DNA of 64,000 nucleotides from Paenibacillus sp. FSL K6-1096 (GTDB taxonomy: Bacteria > Bacillota > Bacilli > Paenibacillales > Paenibacillaceae), in NCBI RefSeq assembly GCF_037977055.1, contig NZ_CP150274.1, positions 1,984,001 through 2,048,000 of the forward strand, in the 5' to 3' direction. A model generated the notes under the pieces. The model was not told the DNA's origin, did no database searches, and saw only the letters and a list, made by a program, of their open reading frames with translations. The position numbers and the translations under genes were made by a program. Below are positions 54,116 through 64,000 of this stretch, one piece after another; position 1 is the first letter of the stretch, and every line of letters starts with the position of its first letter.

Positions 54116-54148
54116 TTAGACGGAAACCACCTCGTATTCTGAAAACAT
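54116..54148 (-). CDS. Possible micro-ORF, 10 residues
   Basis: MFSEYEVVSV follows AAGGAGG by 11 bases and is followed by a stable hairpin. The peptide is too short for identification. The rest of the 53908-54443 gap shows no convincing gene. Confidence 0.25.
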   Translation of the reverse strand: MFSEYEVVSV

Positions 54149-54443
54149 GTCGTCATCAGCCTCCTTCCAGAAGTAATCTTGCCCGGCCGGACACTTATTA
54201 TTAAGCCACAGGCCGCCCGGGGTTACAAGTTCAAGAATAATTATAATCGTTCTCCACCTGAAAAATAACGCAGGGCTTACGTTTATGCGCAAGGAATTTG
54301 AGCGTATTTCATACCAAAAAATTTTGACGAAAAACTTATTATTCAGTCGATTAATGTCGAAATATATATTAAATTATCTAGTTACTTTGAGATATGGAAA
54401 TATTTTTAACGGGTATCCATTCAGAATTTCAGGAGGAACTTCC

Positions 54444-56459
54444 ATGACAACACCGAAAAAAACTGCCAAGCGCCTATTCCGGATTACGAAGCTCCGCACC
54501 GAACTGATGCTCCTGATCATCACAGCAATTGTGCTGCCTTCTCTGGCGCTGGTCGGCATCTCCACCCAGACCTCGGAATCGGCCTTGCGCTCCAAAATGG
54601 AAGATACCACCCGTTCCAGCATTCACCTTCTGGATAAAACACTCTCGCAGCTGGTCCTCCTGGAGAGCGCAGGCGTGAATGAGCTGGCCTATCAGATGAG
54701 CAGCGCTGACCTTTCGGCCAATCCGGCCGGACTGCGGAAGCTGATCGACAAGTTCAAGGAGGAGCATCCTGAAGTGGATATCGTGGCGCTGGGCAACGAG
54801 GAGGGCAAATATATGTTTGCGCCGGACTCCAACCCGGATAACTACGATCCGCGCGTACGCGACTGGTACATAGATGCGCTCAAAACGCCGGAGAAGACCT
54901 CGGTGATCGATCCGATTTTCTCCAAAGTCACGAACAGCTATATCCTGCCGGTGTCCAAGGCGTTCCCGGACGGTAAAGGGGCAATTACAATCAGCATCAG
55001 CATGAACGAGCTTATGGAGCTGGCCAAGAATGTGACCCTGGGTGACAGCGGTTATGTGTTCATTCTGGACGGCAACAACAAGGTGGTCTATCATCCATCC
55101 ATAGAGATTGGGGCGGAAGCGGGCAGCGCAATGACAGCTGGAACCGACTCAGGCCCGGCAGGCAAAATCTCCTACAGGGATGCTTCCGCCGATACGCAAA
55201 TGGACGGCTTCTACATCACCAATGAGCTGACCGGCTTCACCCTGGCGGGGGTGCTGCCGGAGAATGAATATACCAGAGCCGTCTACCCGATTGTGTACAA
55301 GTCCGCCATTGTCCTGGTAGCAGCGCTGCTGGCTGCGGCAATCATCACCTTCCTGATTATCCGCCGGATTACCGGGCCGGTTGAACGCCTGAACCGTTCC
55401 GCCAAGCGGGTCAGCGAAGGCTATCTGGATGAATCAGTCCAGACGGACCGCCGGGATGAGATCGGCGAGCTGGCCGGCAATTATAATCTTATGGTCGCTT
55501 CCCTGCGGACCATGGTGCAGGAGGTGGCCGAGACCTCCGGCCAGCTCGCCGCTGCCAGCGAACAGCTGACCGCCAGCACAGCCGAGAACAGCAAGGCGGT
55601 CGAGTATGTCACAGAGCTGGTGGAAGACTCCACCCGGGGTGTGGAGACCCAGGCCTACGCCTCTGCTGAGGTGGCGACCACGATGGAGGAGATGTCCACC
55701 GGCATCCAGAAGATTGCCTCCGCTTCCGAGGCGATTGTGAATGCAGCCCTGCTGACGGAGAAGGATGTCTCCGCAGGCAGCGCCAGCATGCAGGAGGTCG
55801 GGACGCAGATGAAGACGATCCGCGAGTCGGTGCAGCAGTCCGGCGCCCTGATCGCCAAGCTGAACGGATTAAGCGCCAGCGTCGCCGAGACCAGCACGGC
55901 GATTGCCGCCATAGCCAAGCAGACCAATCTCCTGTCGCTGAATGCCGGCATTGAAGCGGCCCGCGCCGGAGAACACGGCAAAGGCTTTGCGGTGGTAGCC
56001 GGCGAGGTGCGCAAGCTGTCCGAGGCCACGAACCTCAGCGCCGGACAGATCCAGGAGACCATCACCGAGATGGTCGGCCTGATTGCCAGCGCCTACGAGG
56101 TCATGAAGGATCAGGTGGCCCATGATGTGGAGCAGGGCATGGCGCTCACGCTGGAAGCAAGCGAAGCCTTCCGGCAGATTGAACAGTCCACCCGCCAGGT
56201 GGGCGAGCAGATCCATGAGGTCTCCGCGATCACGGAGCAGATGTCCGCCAGCAGCTCCGAAGTGACCGCATCGGTACAGGAGATGGCTAATATCGCCCGG
56301 GCGGCGCTGGATTCCTTCCAGAGCGTTACGGCAGCTACAGAAGAGCAGCTGGCTTCCATGGAGGAGATCACCTCCTCCGCTTCAGCGCTCTCCGGCATGG
56401 CTGCGGAGATGCAGGGGCAGGTGGAACGGTTCCAGTTCGATACGAAGGACAAGGCCTGA
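54444..56459 (+). CDS. Methyl-accepting chemotaxis protein (dCACHE sensor)
   Basis: This 671-residue chemoreceptor has two membrane helices (about 18-40 and 285-308) around an extracellular double-CACHE domain ([42 protein letters not shown]). A HAMP domain and a cytoplasmic signalling hairpin follow, with the conserved tip [35 protein letters not shown]. It relays ligand binding to CheA/CheW. The ligand is unknown; dCACHE domains often bind amino acids or other small metabolites. AGGAGG precedes the ATG at 54444. No chemotaxis genes are adjacent. Confidence 0.94.
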   Translation: MTTPKKTAKRLFRITKLRTELMLLIITAIVLPSLALVGISTQTSESALRSKMEDTTRSSIHLLDKTLSQLVLLESAGVNELAYQMSSADLSANPAGLRKLIDKFKEEHPEVDIVALGNEEGKYMFAPDSNPDNYDPRVRDWYIDALKTPEKTSVIDPIFSKVTNSYILPVSKAFPDGKGAITISISMNELMELAKNVTLGDSGYVFILDGNNKVVYHPSIEIGAEAGSAMTAGTDSGPAGKISYRDASADTQMDGFYITNELTGFTLAGVLPENEYTRAVYPIVYKSAIVLVAALLAAAIITFLIIRRITGPVERLNRSAKRVSEGYLDESVQTDRRDEIGELAGNYNLMVASLRTMVQEVAETSGQLAAASEQLTASTAENSKAVEYVTELVEDSTRGVETQAYASAEVATTMEEMSTGIQKIASASEAIVNAALLTEKDVSAGSASMQEVGTQMKTIRESVQQSGALIAKLNGLSASVAETSTAIAAIAKQTNLLSLNAGIEAARAGEHGKGFAVVAGEVRKLSEATNLSAGQIQETITEMVGLIASAYEVMKDQVAHDVEQGMALTLEASEAFRQIEQSTRQVGEQIHEVSAITEQMSASSSEVTASVQEMANIARAALDSFQSVTAATEEQLASMEEITSSASALSGMAAEMQGQVERFQFDTKDKA

Positions 56460-56483
56460 TTCACTGATATACGAAAAATACAA

Positions 56484-56541
56484 AGAAACCTCCCGCTGGA
56501 GCTGGCTATCCCGTCTGCCAGTCCAAAAGGAGGTTTCTTTA
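56484..56541. terminator. Bidirectional terminator between the chemoreceptor and helicase genes
   Basis: AAAGAAACCTCC and GGAGGTTTCTTT pair across a structured loop between convergent genes. Confidence 0.85.
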
Positions 56542-56549
56542 TGTGTGTA

Positions 56550-58730
56550 TCAGGAGGCAGTCTCGTCGCCGGTCAGCTGTATATAAGGCGGAAGTGCGCC
56601 GTCATGCAGCAGCCACAGCTCATGCAGCGCACGCGTACAGCCGACATACATCAGCTTGGCATCCCAGGCTGCCGCCCCGTAATGGGTGCTGTCCGCGTCT
56701 GCCAGGATGACGGCATCGAACTCCAGCCCCTTGGACAGGTAGACCGGCAGCACCGACAAGCCGCCGCGGTATTCCGTCATGCTGCCGTCGATCAGATGAA
56801 GGTCATCGAACTGACTGCTAAGCTCAGCGTATAACTCTGAAGCTTCCCGCAGACTCCGGGTCAGCACGGCCACCGTGCGGTATTCGCGCCCGGACAGCTG
56901 GGCCAGCGCCTCGCGGATGGCGCGGAAGCGCTTGTCCTCCGCTCCCGCTGCTGCTTCCGGCTGCGCCTCGTCATAAGCGATCAGCCGCACCGGATTACCG
57001 CTGCGGAACACCGGCACAGCCAGCAGCTCACTGCCTACACCGGCAGAGAGAATGCCGTTGGCGAATTCAATGATCTCCATCGTTGAACGGTAGCTGCGGG
57101 TAAGCGCATGGTATGCAGTGTGCTCCGCGTCGAACAGTGTCTGCATCTCAGACCACTCATGTACGCCTTTATAAGCATGAATCCCCTGGGACAGGTCGCC
57201 CAGAATCGTGAAGGAATGTCCCTTCACGTACAGATCGAGTACAGCAATCTGGAACGGCGAGAAATCCTGCGCTTCATCGATAACGATGTGGTCGAAGCGT
57301 TCCGTGCCTTCACTGCCGTTCAGCAGATAATGAATATAGAGCAGCGGAGGAAGATCCTCCTCGCGCAGAATCCCCTTCTTCAGCTCCTTCACGGTCTCCT
57401 TCAGCACCGCTGGCGGGATCTCCTCCGGGGCCTCTGCCGGCCAGTCCTCCGGCACTTTCGCCGCCCGGAAGATCTGCTTGTAGATATTCAGCGGCTCGTA
57501 TTTCGGCCACTTGGCGCCGTAGGCCTTCTCGCGCGCTGCGCCTTTCTTCTTGCGGTCCTTGAGTGCCGCAGCCGAAGGGCTTTTCTTCAGCTCCATCTCG
57601 ATCCAGCGGTGAATCCGGGCCATTACCCGTTCCTTGCGCTTAGCCGGCGGATAAGGCGCGTATTCCTCGTTGTGCCAGCGCAGAATTACCGAGTGCTTCA
57701 GCACCGCCCCTTCCCAAGGACTGAAGTCCCCCTCAGGAACAGCGCTTGTCTCCAGCCGCTTCACGCTGGCTTCAATGACGCCCATCAGCGCGGTGGAGCC
57801 CTTGAAGCGTCCGGGGGTCTCCTCCGTGAGGACCGGCATCGCTCCGGCTGCCTCGAACCAGCGGCTCATGACCTCCGAGGCATCCTGCTCCGGCAGGGTG
57901 ACATCAAGCACTCCGGCCGCCCAGTCCGGGAAGGTGCTCTGGGCGATGTTGCCGACCCCCAGCTCCGGCAGCACGTCAGAGATATAATCCAGGAACATGC
58001 GGTTCGGGGCGAAAATAATCATTTTCTCCGCCGAGACCTGTTCCTTGTACTGATACAACAAGAAGGCCAGCCGATGCAGCGCTACGGTAGTCTTGCCGCT
58101 GCCGGCCACGCCCTGGATAATCAGCGCCGTATTCTTCGCCGCCCGGATAATCTTGTCCTGCTCCTCCTGAATCGTCGAGACGATGTCCCGCAGCCGGTTA
58201 TCCTTGTTCTCCCCCAGCCGGTAGACCAGGAATTCATCCGATACCGCCGGGGCATCGCTGTCCCGGTTATACGTATCCGCCACCCGCTCCAGAATCTGCT
58301 TGCGGATCACCACGTTGCGCTTCAGATAGACGAGTCCTTCAATCAGCCCCTCCGGTGCTTCATAAGAGGCCGGGTCCGTTCCTCCGGTAAACGAATAGAA
58401 CAGGCTCGCCACCGGGGCCCGCCAGTCAATCACTAGCGGCCGGTCGCTTACCTGCTCGCGGTCTACGCCGATTTTGCCGATATACAGCGCCTTGCGCTCG
58501 TCCTCGTCACTGCCCTGGAAATCCAGCCGTCCGAAATACGGCTCCTGTCTCAGCTTGGCCAGATCCTTGCGCCGCTGCTCCCGCGAATCCTCCAGGACCT
58601 GCTCCGTGTAGTCGTGCCCCGTGTACACCGGTGTGTTGCGCAACCGCTCCAGAGTAGCGTCAATCTCCGTCAGGGTCGCGTTAAGCCTGTCTTCTTCCTC
58701 TTGATAGGCACTTTGAAAGTTGTCCTCCAA
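56550..58730 (-). CDS. HelD-type UvrD-like helicase (RNA polymerase recycling factor)
   Basis: This 726-residue superfamily 1 ATPase has a coiled-coil N-terminal arm (about 1-65), Walker A VAGSGKTTVALHRLAFLLY (about 210), HIVIDEAQDFSPFQIAVLDLY (motif II) and FTILGDLSQGIHAYKG, and a C-terminal helicase motif SKGLEFDAVILADAD. This matches HelD proteins, which bind RNA polymerase and release it from DNA in Gram-positive bacteria. The start is TTG at 58730, with AGGAGG nine bases upstream. UvrD/PcrA are larger and lack this arm. Confidence 0.9.
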   Translation of the reverse strand: MEDNFQSAYQEEEDRLNATLTEIDATLERLRNTPVYTGHDYTEQVLEDSREQRRKDLAKLRQEPYFGRLDFQGSDEDERKALYIGKIGVDREQVSDRPLVIDWRAPVASLFYSFTGGTDPASYEAPEGLIEGLVYLKRNVVIRKQILERVADTYNRDSDAPAVSDEFLVYRLGENKDNRLRDIVSTIQEEQDKIIRAAKNTALIIQGVAGSGKTTVALHRLAFLLYQYKEQVSAEKMIIFAPNRMFLDYISDVLPELGVGNIAQSTFPDWAAGVLDVTLPEQDASEVMSRWFEAAGAMPVLTEETPGRFKGSTALMGVIEASVKRLETSAVPEGDFSPWEGAVLKHSVILRWHNEEYAPYPPAKRKERVMARIHRWIEMELKKSPSAAALKDRKKKGAAREKAYGAKWPKYEPLNIYKQIFRAAKVPEDWPAEAPEEIPPAVLKETVKELKKGILREEDLPPLLYIHYLLNGSEGTERFDHIVIDEAQDFSPFQIAVLDLYVKGHSFTILGDLSQGIHAYKGVHEWSEMQTLFDAEHTAYHALTRSYRSTMEIIEFANGILSAGVGSELLAVPVFRSGNPVRLIAYDEAQPEAAAGAEDKRFRAIREALAQLSGREYRTVAVLTRSLREASELYAELSSQFDDLHLIDGSMTEYRGGLSVLPVYLSKGLEFDAVILADADSTHYGAAAWDAKLMYVGCTRALHELWLLHDGALPPYIQLTGDETAS

Positions 58731-58876
58731 TTTCAGTTACCTCCTAAAAGTTATGCGGGCATTCCCTTCCTGAATCACTACGAGCATAACTCGCTTCGGA
58801 AGCATGCACCTAAGTTGTGTGAGCAGTCCATCATATCACAACAGAACAGGGAACGCTATACTTTTCCTTCCAGCGG

Positions 58877-60178
58877 TCAGCCCATCAGCGCATGGAGCAC
58901 GAAGTTGGCAACGAACAGGCCGGCGATGCCGTACAGTGCCAGAGGAACCTCCTTCCCCTTGCCTGTAGCCAGCTTCACTACGGGGTAGGTGATGAAGCCG
59001 AAGGCCATCCCGTCCACAATGCTGTAGGTGAAGGGAATCATGACCATAATGAGAAACGCCGGGAACAGCTCGGTCATATCTGCAAAATCCATCTCCCGCA
59101 CACTCTGCACCATCAGCCCGCCGATAACGATCAGGATGGGCGCGATGGCACTGTCGGGCACATAAGCCAGCAGCGGGATGAACAGGAAGGTTGCGCCGAA
59201 GAGCAGGCCGGAGACCAGCGAAGTGAAGCCGGAGCGCCCGCCTGCAGCAATCCCGGCAGTGGATTCCGCCGCGGCTACCACCGGGCTGCTGCCGAACAGG
59301 CCTGCCGCAATGTTGGCGAGGGAGAGCGCCCGCAGACTGCTTTTGAAGCGTTCGGGACGTCCGGCCATCAGCGTCTGCGAAGAGATCAGGCCGATGTTCT
59401 CGAAGACCACAATCAGCAGCAGCAGGAACACGGCAATCCAGAAGACAAGGCTGATCCATCCGCTCCAGTCCATGCCGGCGAACACCCCGCCATACCCGCT
59501 GAACAGATGCCCGGAGCCGGTACTCTGCGGGGGATGAGCCGCTCCCAGCAGATAAGCCAGGGCTGTGCCCGCAATCATACTGATCAGCAGGCCGCCGCGC
59601 GTGCCACGGATGAACAGCACCAGTGCCAGCAGCAGCGTAACCACCGAGGTGATGACGGCCGGATCGCTGAAATGCCCGATGGCGACGAAGGTGGTGGCAT
59701 GGGCAATGACAATCCCGCTCTTTTGCAGGCCGATGAATGTCAGGAACAGCCCGATGCCCACCGTAATCGCATGCTGCAGGTTATGCGGAATCGCATCGCT
59801 AAGAATGCGGTAGAGCGAGGTGAAGGCCACGACGGCAAAGAGTACTCCGGTTACCACCACCACGGCCAGCGCTTCCCGCCAGTCGAGCTTCATGGAATGC
59901 ACCAGGGTATAAGTGAAAAAAGCATTGATCCCCATGCCGGGGACCACGATAATCGGTGTTTTGCCGCCAAACGCCATCAGCAGGCAGCCTGTTACCGCTG
60001 TCAGAAGGGTGGCAACCATTCCGGCGCGCAGCGGCATCCCCGCATCCTGCAGAATCGCCGCATTGACCATTACAATATATACTGAAGCAAAATAAGCCAG
60101 GATACCGGCCGACACTTCCCGTTTCCAGTTGTCGCCGGGCTCCATCCCCAGGCTATTCCGCCAAAACTTCGCTTTCAT
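58877..60178 (-). CDS. NCS2 family purine permease (AzgA/PbuG-like)
   Basis: This 433-residue permease has about twelve membrane helices. Its family signatures are FLTFIGLQKSGIVI, the NCS2 motif VVFENIGLISSQT, and GSSPVVAAAESTAGIAAGGRSGFTSLVSGLLF. These are typical of the AzgA-like branch, which imports adenine, guanine or hypoxanthine with protons. CGGAGG precedes the ATG at 60178. No purine riboswitch is visible in the short upstream gap. Confidence 0.92.
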   Translation of the reverse strand: MKAKFWRNSLGMEPGDNWKREVSAGILAYFASVYIVMVNAAILQDAGMPLRAGMVATLLTAVTGCLLMAFGGKTPIIVVPGMGINAFFTYTLVHSMKLDWREALAVVVVTGVLFAVVAFTSLYRILSDAIPHNLQHAITVGIGLFLTFIGLQKSGIVIAHATTFVAIGHFSDPAVITSVVTLLLALVLFIRGTRGGLLISMIAGTALAYLLGAAHPPQSTGSGHLFSGYGGVFAGMDWSGWISLVFWIAVFLLLLIVVFENIGLISSQTLMAGRPERFKSSLRALSLANIAAGLFGSSPVVAAAESTAGIAAGGRSGFTSLVSGLLFGATFLFIPLLAYVPDSAIAPILIVIGGLMVQSVREMDFADMTELFPAFLIMVMIPFTYSIVDGMAFGFITYPVVKLATGKGKEVPLALYGIAGLFVANFVLHALMG

Positions 60179-60246
60179 GTCTTAACCTCCGCTATTGAAC
60201 GTAAACTTAAAGTTCATCTTGTATAATGTCCAATTCAAGCCGTAAT

Positions 60247-60285
60247 AAAAGGGCATACAGCCGGAAGCCGGCTACACACCCTTTT
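60247..60285 (-). terminator. tcdA terminator
   Basis: AAAAGGG/CCCTTTT outer and AGCCGG/CCGGCT inner stems around CTT, T-rich on the minus strand. Confidence 0.85.
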
Positions 60286-60306
60286 ATCTTCAATCCTGAT
60301 TAGACT

Positions 60307-61065
60307 TTATTCAAATGTAATGCCGCCGGAAGCCAGCAGCTCACGTACCGTTACACTGACCATAATCAGCCCGACCACAGGCGGTACAAAAGAGTTGCTG
60401 GCCGGAGGCTGCTTCGCCTTGCGCCGGTCGGGCGCATTCGCCGGAACAATCTGCTCCGTGACATCCTCCCGCGGCTTCACCGGAGTCTCGGTAGAGAATA
60501 CCACCTTAACTCCTTTCTTAATGCCTTCCTTGCGCAGCTTCGTGCGGATCACCCGGGCAATCGGGTCCACAGTCGTCTTGGAGATGTCAGCCACCTGGAA
60601 GCGGGTCGGGTCCATTTTGTTGGCCGCCCCCATGCTGGAGATCATCGGGATCTTCCGGGCCAGACATTCCTTAATCAGATGAATCTTATAGATAATTGTA
60701 TCCGAAGCGTCAATGACATAGTCCAGCTTGTACTTGAACAGCTCCTCATAGGTCTCTTCGGTGTAGAACATATTAAGCGCAATAGCTTCGCACTCGGGAT
60801 TAATCAGCTTGATGCGCTCGACCATCAGATCGGTTTTGTTCTGGCCGATGGTCGTTGTCAGCGCATGGAGCTGCCGGTTGATGTTGGTAATGTCCACGGA
60901 ATCCTTGTCAATCAGGATAATCCGGCCGATGCCGGTCCGGGCCAGTGCCTCCACCGCCATAGCGCCGACGCCGCCGATCCCCAGCACCGCAACCGTGCTG
61001 TTCTTCAGGACCGCCAGGCCTTCGGGCCCAATCGCCAGCTCTGTACGCGAGAACTGATTCAGCAT
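60307..61065 (-). CDS. tcdA: tRNA threonylcarbamoyladenosine dehydratase (TcdA)
   Basis: This 252-residue ThiF/E1-like enzyme uses ATP to cyclise t6A37 of tRNA to ct6A. It shows GIGGVGAMAVEALARTGIG (nucleotide site), DKDSVDITNINRQ, YVIDASDTIIYKIHL, and a C-terminal TcdA-type segment (STETPVKPRED ... PPVVGLIMVSVTVREL). In B. subtilis yrvM follows aspS, as here. AGGAGG nine bases before the ATG at 61065. Confidence 0.93.
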   Translation of the reverse strand: MLNQFSRTELAIGPEGLAVLKNSTVAVLGIGGVGAMAVEALARTGIGRIILIDKDSVDITNINRQLHALTTTIGQNKTDLMVERIKLINPECEAIALNMFYTEETYEELFKYKLDYVIDASDTIIYKIHLIKECLARKIPMISSMGAANKMDPTRFQVADISKTTVDPIARVIRTKLRKEGIKKGVKVVFSTETPVKPREDVTEQIVPANAPDRRKAKQPPASNSFVPPVVGLIMVSVTVRELLASGGITFE

Positions 61066-61084
61066 GAGGTCAGCCTCCTATGAT

Positions 61085-62863
<1,779 letters not shown>

Positions 62864-62905
62864 CTTTTATCCTACCCCTTCATGATTAAAATTACCTATA
62901 CTCGC

Positions 62906-64000
62906 TTAATTCTGAATCAGTGCCTGCGCCAGCTCTTCCAGCTTCACGGTCCGCTGCTCGCCGGTCTCCATCGACTTCAGCGCGATCACGCCGCCATTGA
63001 GCTCGTCCTCGCCGAGAATCGCTGTATACCGGGCTGCCATGCGGTCCGCCGACTTCATCTGCGCCTTCATCTTCCGTCCGAGGTAATCGCGCTCGGCAGA
63101 GAATCCAAGGCTGCGCAGGTGGAACAGCTGCTTCGTAATCTCCAGATCGGCAGCCTCGCCCAGTGCGATGAAGTAGACGTCCAGCGGCTTCGCCGCTTCC
63201 AGCTCCACGCCCTGATTCTCCAGAATCAGCAGAATCCGCTCCAGGCCAATCCCGAAGCCGATCCCCGGCTGATCCGGTCCGCCGATCTCTTCCACAAGAC
63301 CGTTATACCGGCCGCCGCCGCCCACCGTATCGATGGAGCCGATGCCTGCTGCTTTATACTCAAACGCTGTATGCGTGTAATAATCTAGGCCGCGTACCAG
63401 ACGGGGATTCACGCTGTACTCTACCCCCATCACATCGAGATGCCCCTTCACCTTGGCAAAATGCTCGGTGCACTCCTCATCCAGACTGTCCAGAATGGAC
63501 GGTGCCCCGCCGAACTTGTCCTGATCGACCTTGCAGTCCAGCACGCGCAGCGGGTTGCGCTCCATCCGCCGCTGGCAGTCACTGCACAGGCTCTCTCTCA
63601 TCGGTCTCAGGAAATTCAGCAGCTTCTCGCGGTAGGCTGCCCGGCTCGGCGCGTTGCCGACGGAATTCAGCTCCACCCGTACATCCTTCAGCCCCAGATC
63701 AATATAGAACTGATACCCCAGCGAGATGACTTCCGCATCAATAGCCGGGTCTACAGCACCAAACGCCTCAATCCCGAACTGGTGGAACTGGCGGTATCGG
63801 CCCGCCTGCGGACGCTCATAACGGAACATCGGCCCGATATAATACAGCTTGCTGACATCCGGCTCCCCGTAGAGCTTGTTCTGGACATAGGCGCGCACAA
63901 CGCCGGCAGTCCCTTCAGGACGCAGCGCCAGATCGCGGTCGCCCTTGTCCTTGAAGGTGTACATCTCTCCTTCTACAATGTCCGTCGTTTCGCCTACTCC
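62906..64000 (-). CDS. hisS: Histidyl-tRNA synthetase, partial (N-terminus outside window)
   Basis: The last 364 codons of HisRS are present; the gene continues past the right edge, and an internal Met at 63964 is not the start. Motif 2 region (FRYERPQAGRYRQFHQFG), the histidine-specific LVRGLDYYTHTAFE, motif 3 (GIGFGIGLERILLIL) and the C-terminal anticodon-binding domain are visible. About 60-70 N-terminal residues with motif 1 are missing. Confidence 0.96.
   Translation of the reverse strand, partial: GVGETTDIVEGEMYTFKDKGDRDLALRPEGTAGVVRAYVQNKLYGEPDVSKLYYIGPMFRYERPQAGRYRQFHQFGIEAFGAVDPAIDAEVISLGYQFYIDLGLKDVRVELNSVGNAPSRAAYREKLLNFLRPMRESLCSDCQRRMERNPLRVLDCKVDQDKFGGAPSILDSLDEECTEHFAKVKGHLDVMGVEYSVNPRLVRGLDYYTHTAFEYKAAGIGSIDTVGGGGRYNGLVEEIGGPDQPGIGFGIGLERILLILENQGVELEAAKPLDVYFIALGEAADLEITKQLFHLRSLGFSAERDYLGRKMKAQMKSADRMAARYTAILGEDELNGGVIALKSMETGEQRTVKLEELAQALIQN

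Noticed and set aside
60179..60240. Purine riboswitch before the NCS2 permease
   Set aside because: The leader is only about 60 bases and lacks the conserved purine-aptamer core.

Overview
The window looks like a chromosomal segment of Paenibacillus or a close relative: a spore-former of the Bacillales with moderately high GC. The evidence is the comE locus, a T-box in front of leuS, the hisS-aspS-tcdA-rarA-cymR-cysteine desulfurase-PRC barrel-AI-2E permease series, an S-layer (SLH) anchored glucanase, YesM/YesN-type two-component proteins, and a GH9-GH48 cellulase pair of the kind known from Paenibacillus. No rRNA, tRNA, phage structural gene, transposase or cas gene was seen.

Layout. 0-2.2 kb: histidine kinase, response regulator and the start of an antibiotic-export-type ABC ATPase. 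2.2-7.7 kb: competence locus comEC, comEB, comEA (minus) with divergent comER (plus). 7.7-11.7 kb: leuS with its T-box leader and an AI-2E family permease. 11.8-29.8 kb: a beta-glucan utilisation locus with two small secreted GH16 glucanases, a solute-binding protein next to a YesM/YesN pair, a sugar ABC transporter operon ending in a GH94-type glycoside phosphorylase, and a 1513-residue SLH-GH16-CBM protein. 30.2-32.3 kb: small zinc-ribbon protein, PRC-barrel protein and cysteine desulfurase. 32.4-42.1 kb: accessory genes (SRAP peptidase, GH13 amylase, GNAT, an SOS-type UvrX polymerase cassette, a VanZ-NPCBM fusion, a LysR/dehydrogenase pair). 42.1-43.5 kb: an AT-rich insert with two XRE regulators, a palindromic operator and small unknown genes. 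43.5-45.4 kb: cymR and mnmA. 45.4-52 kb: cel9-cel48. 52-64 kb: rarA, CD3324-like regulator, chemoreceptor, helD-type helicase, NCS2 purine permease, tcdA, aspS, hisS.

How it works together. The strongest new observation is a shared promoter architecture in front of exactly the four transcription units of the beta-glucan locus: TTTGTTAT, 12 bases, WTTGGTAT, exactly 22 bases, then a -10 hexamer. The two half-sites form a direct repeat 20 bp apart abutting a poor -35, as expected for activation by an AraC-type regulator; the YesN-like response regulator inside the locus is the natural candidate. Read together, extracellular GH16 enzymes cut beta-1,3(1,4)-glucan, the ABC transporter imports oligosaccharides, and the phosphorylase splits them inside the cell.

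A second observation is a family of hairpin units (arms AATGTAATCG and CGATTACATT, T-rich loop) repeated at about 51 bp in three arrays (six, five and two units), all in the same orientation and all at edges of the glucan/cellulose blocks. Two of them exactly bracket cel9-cel48, which sits inside the otherwise conserved rarA-cymR neighbourhood.
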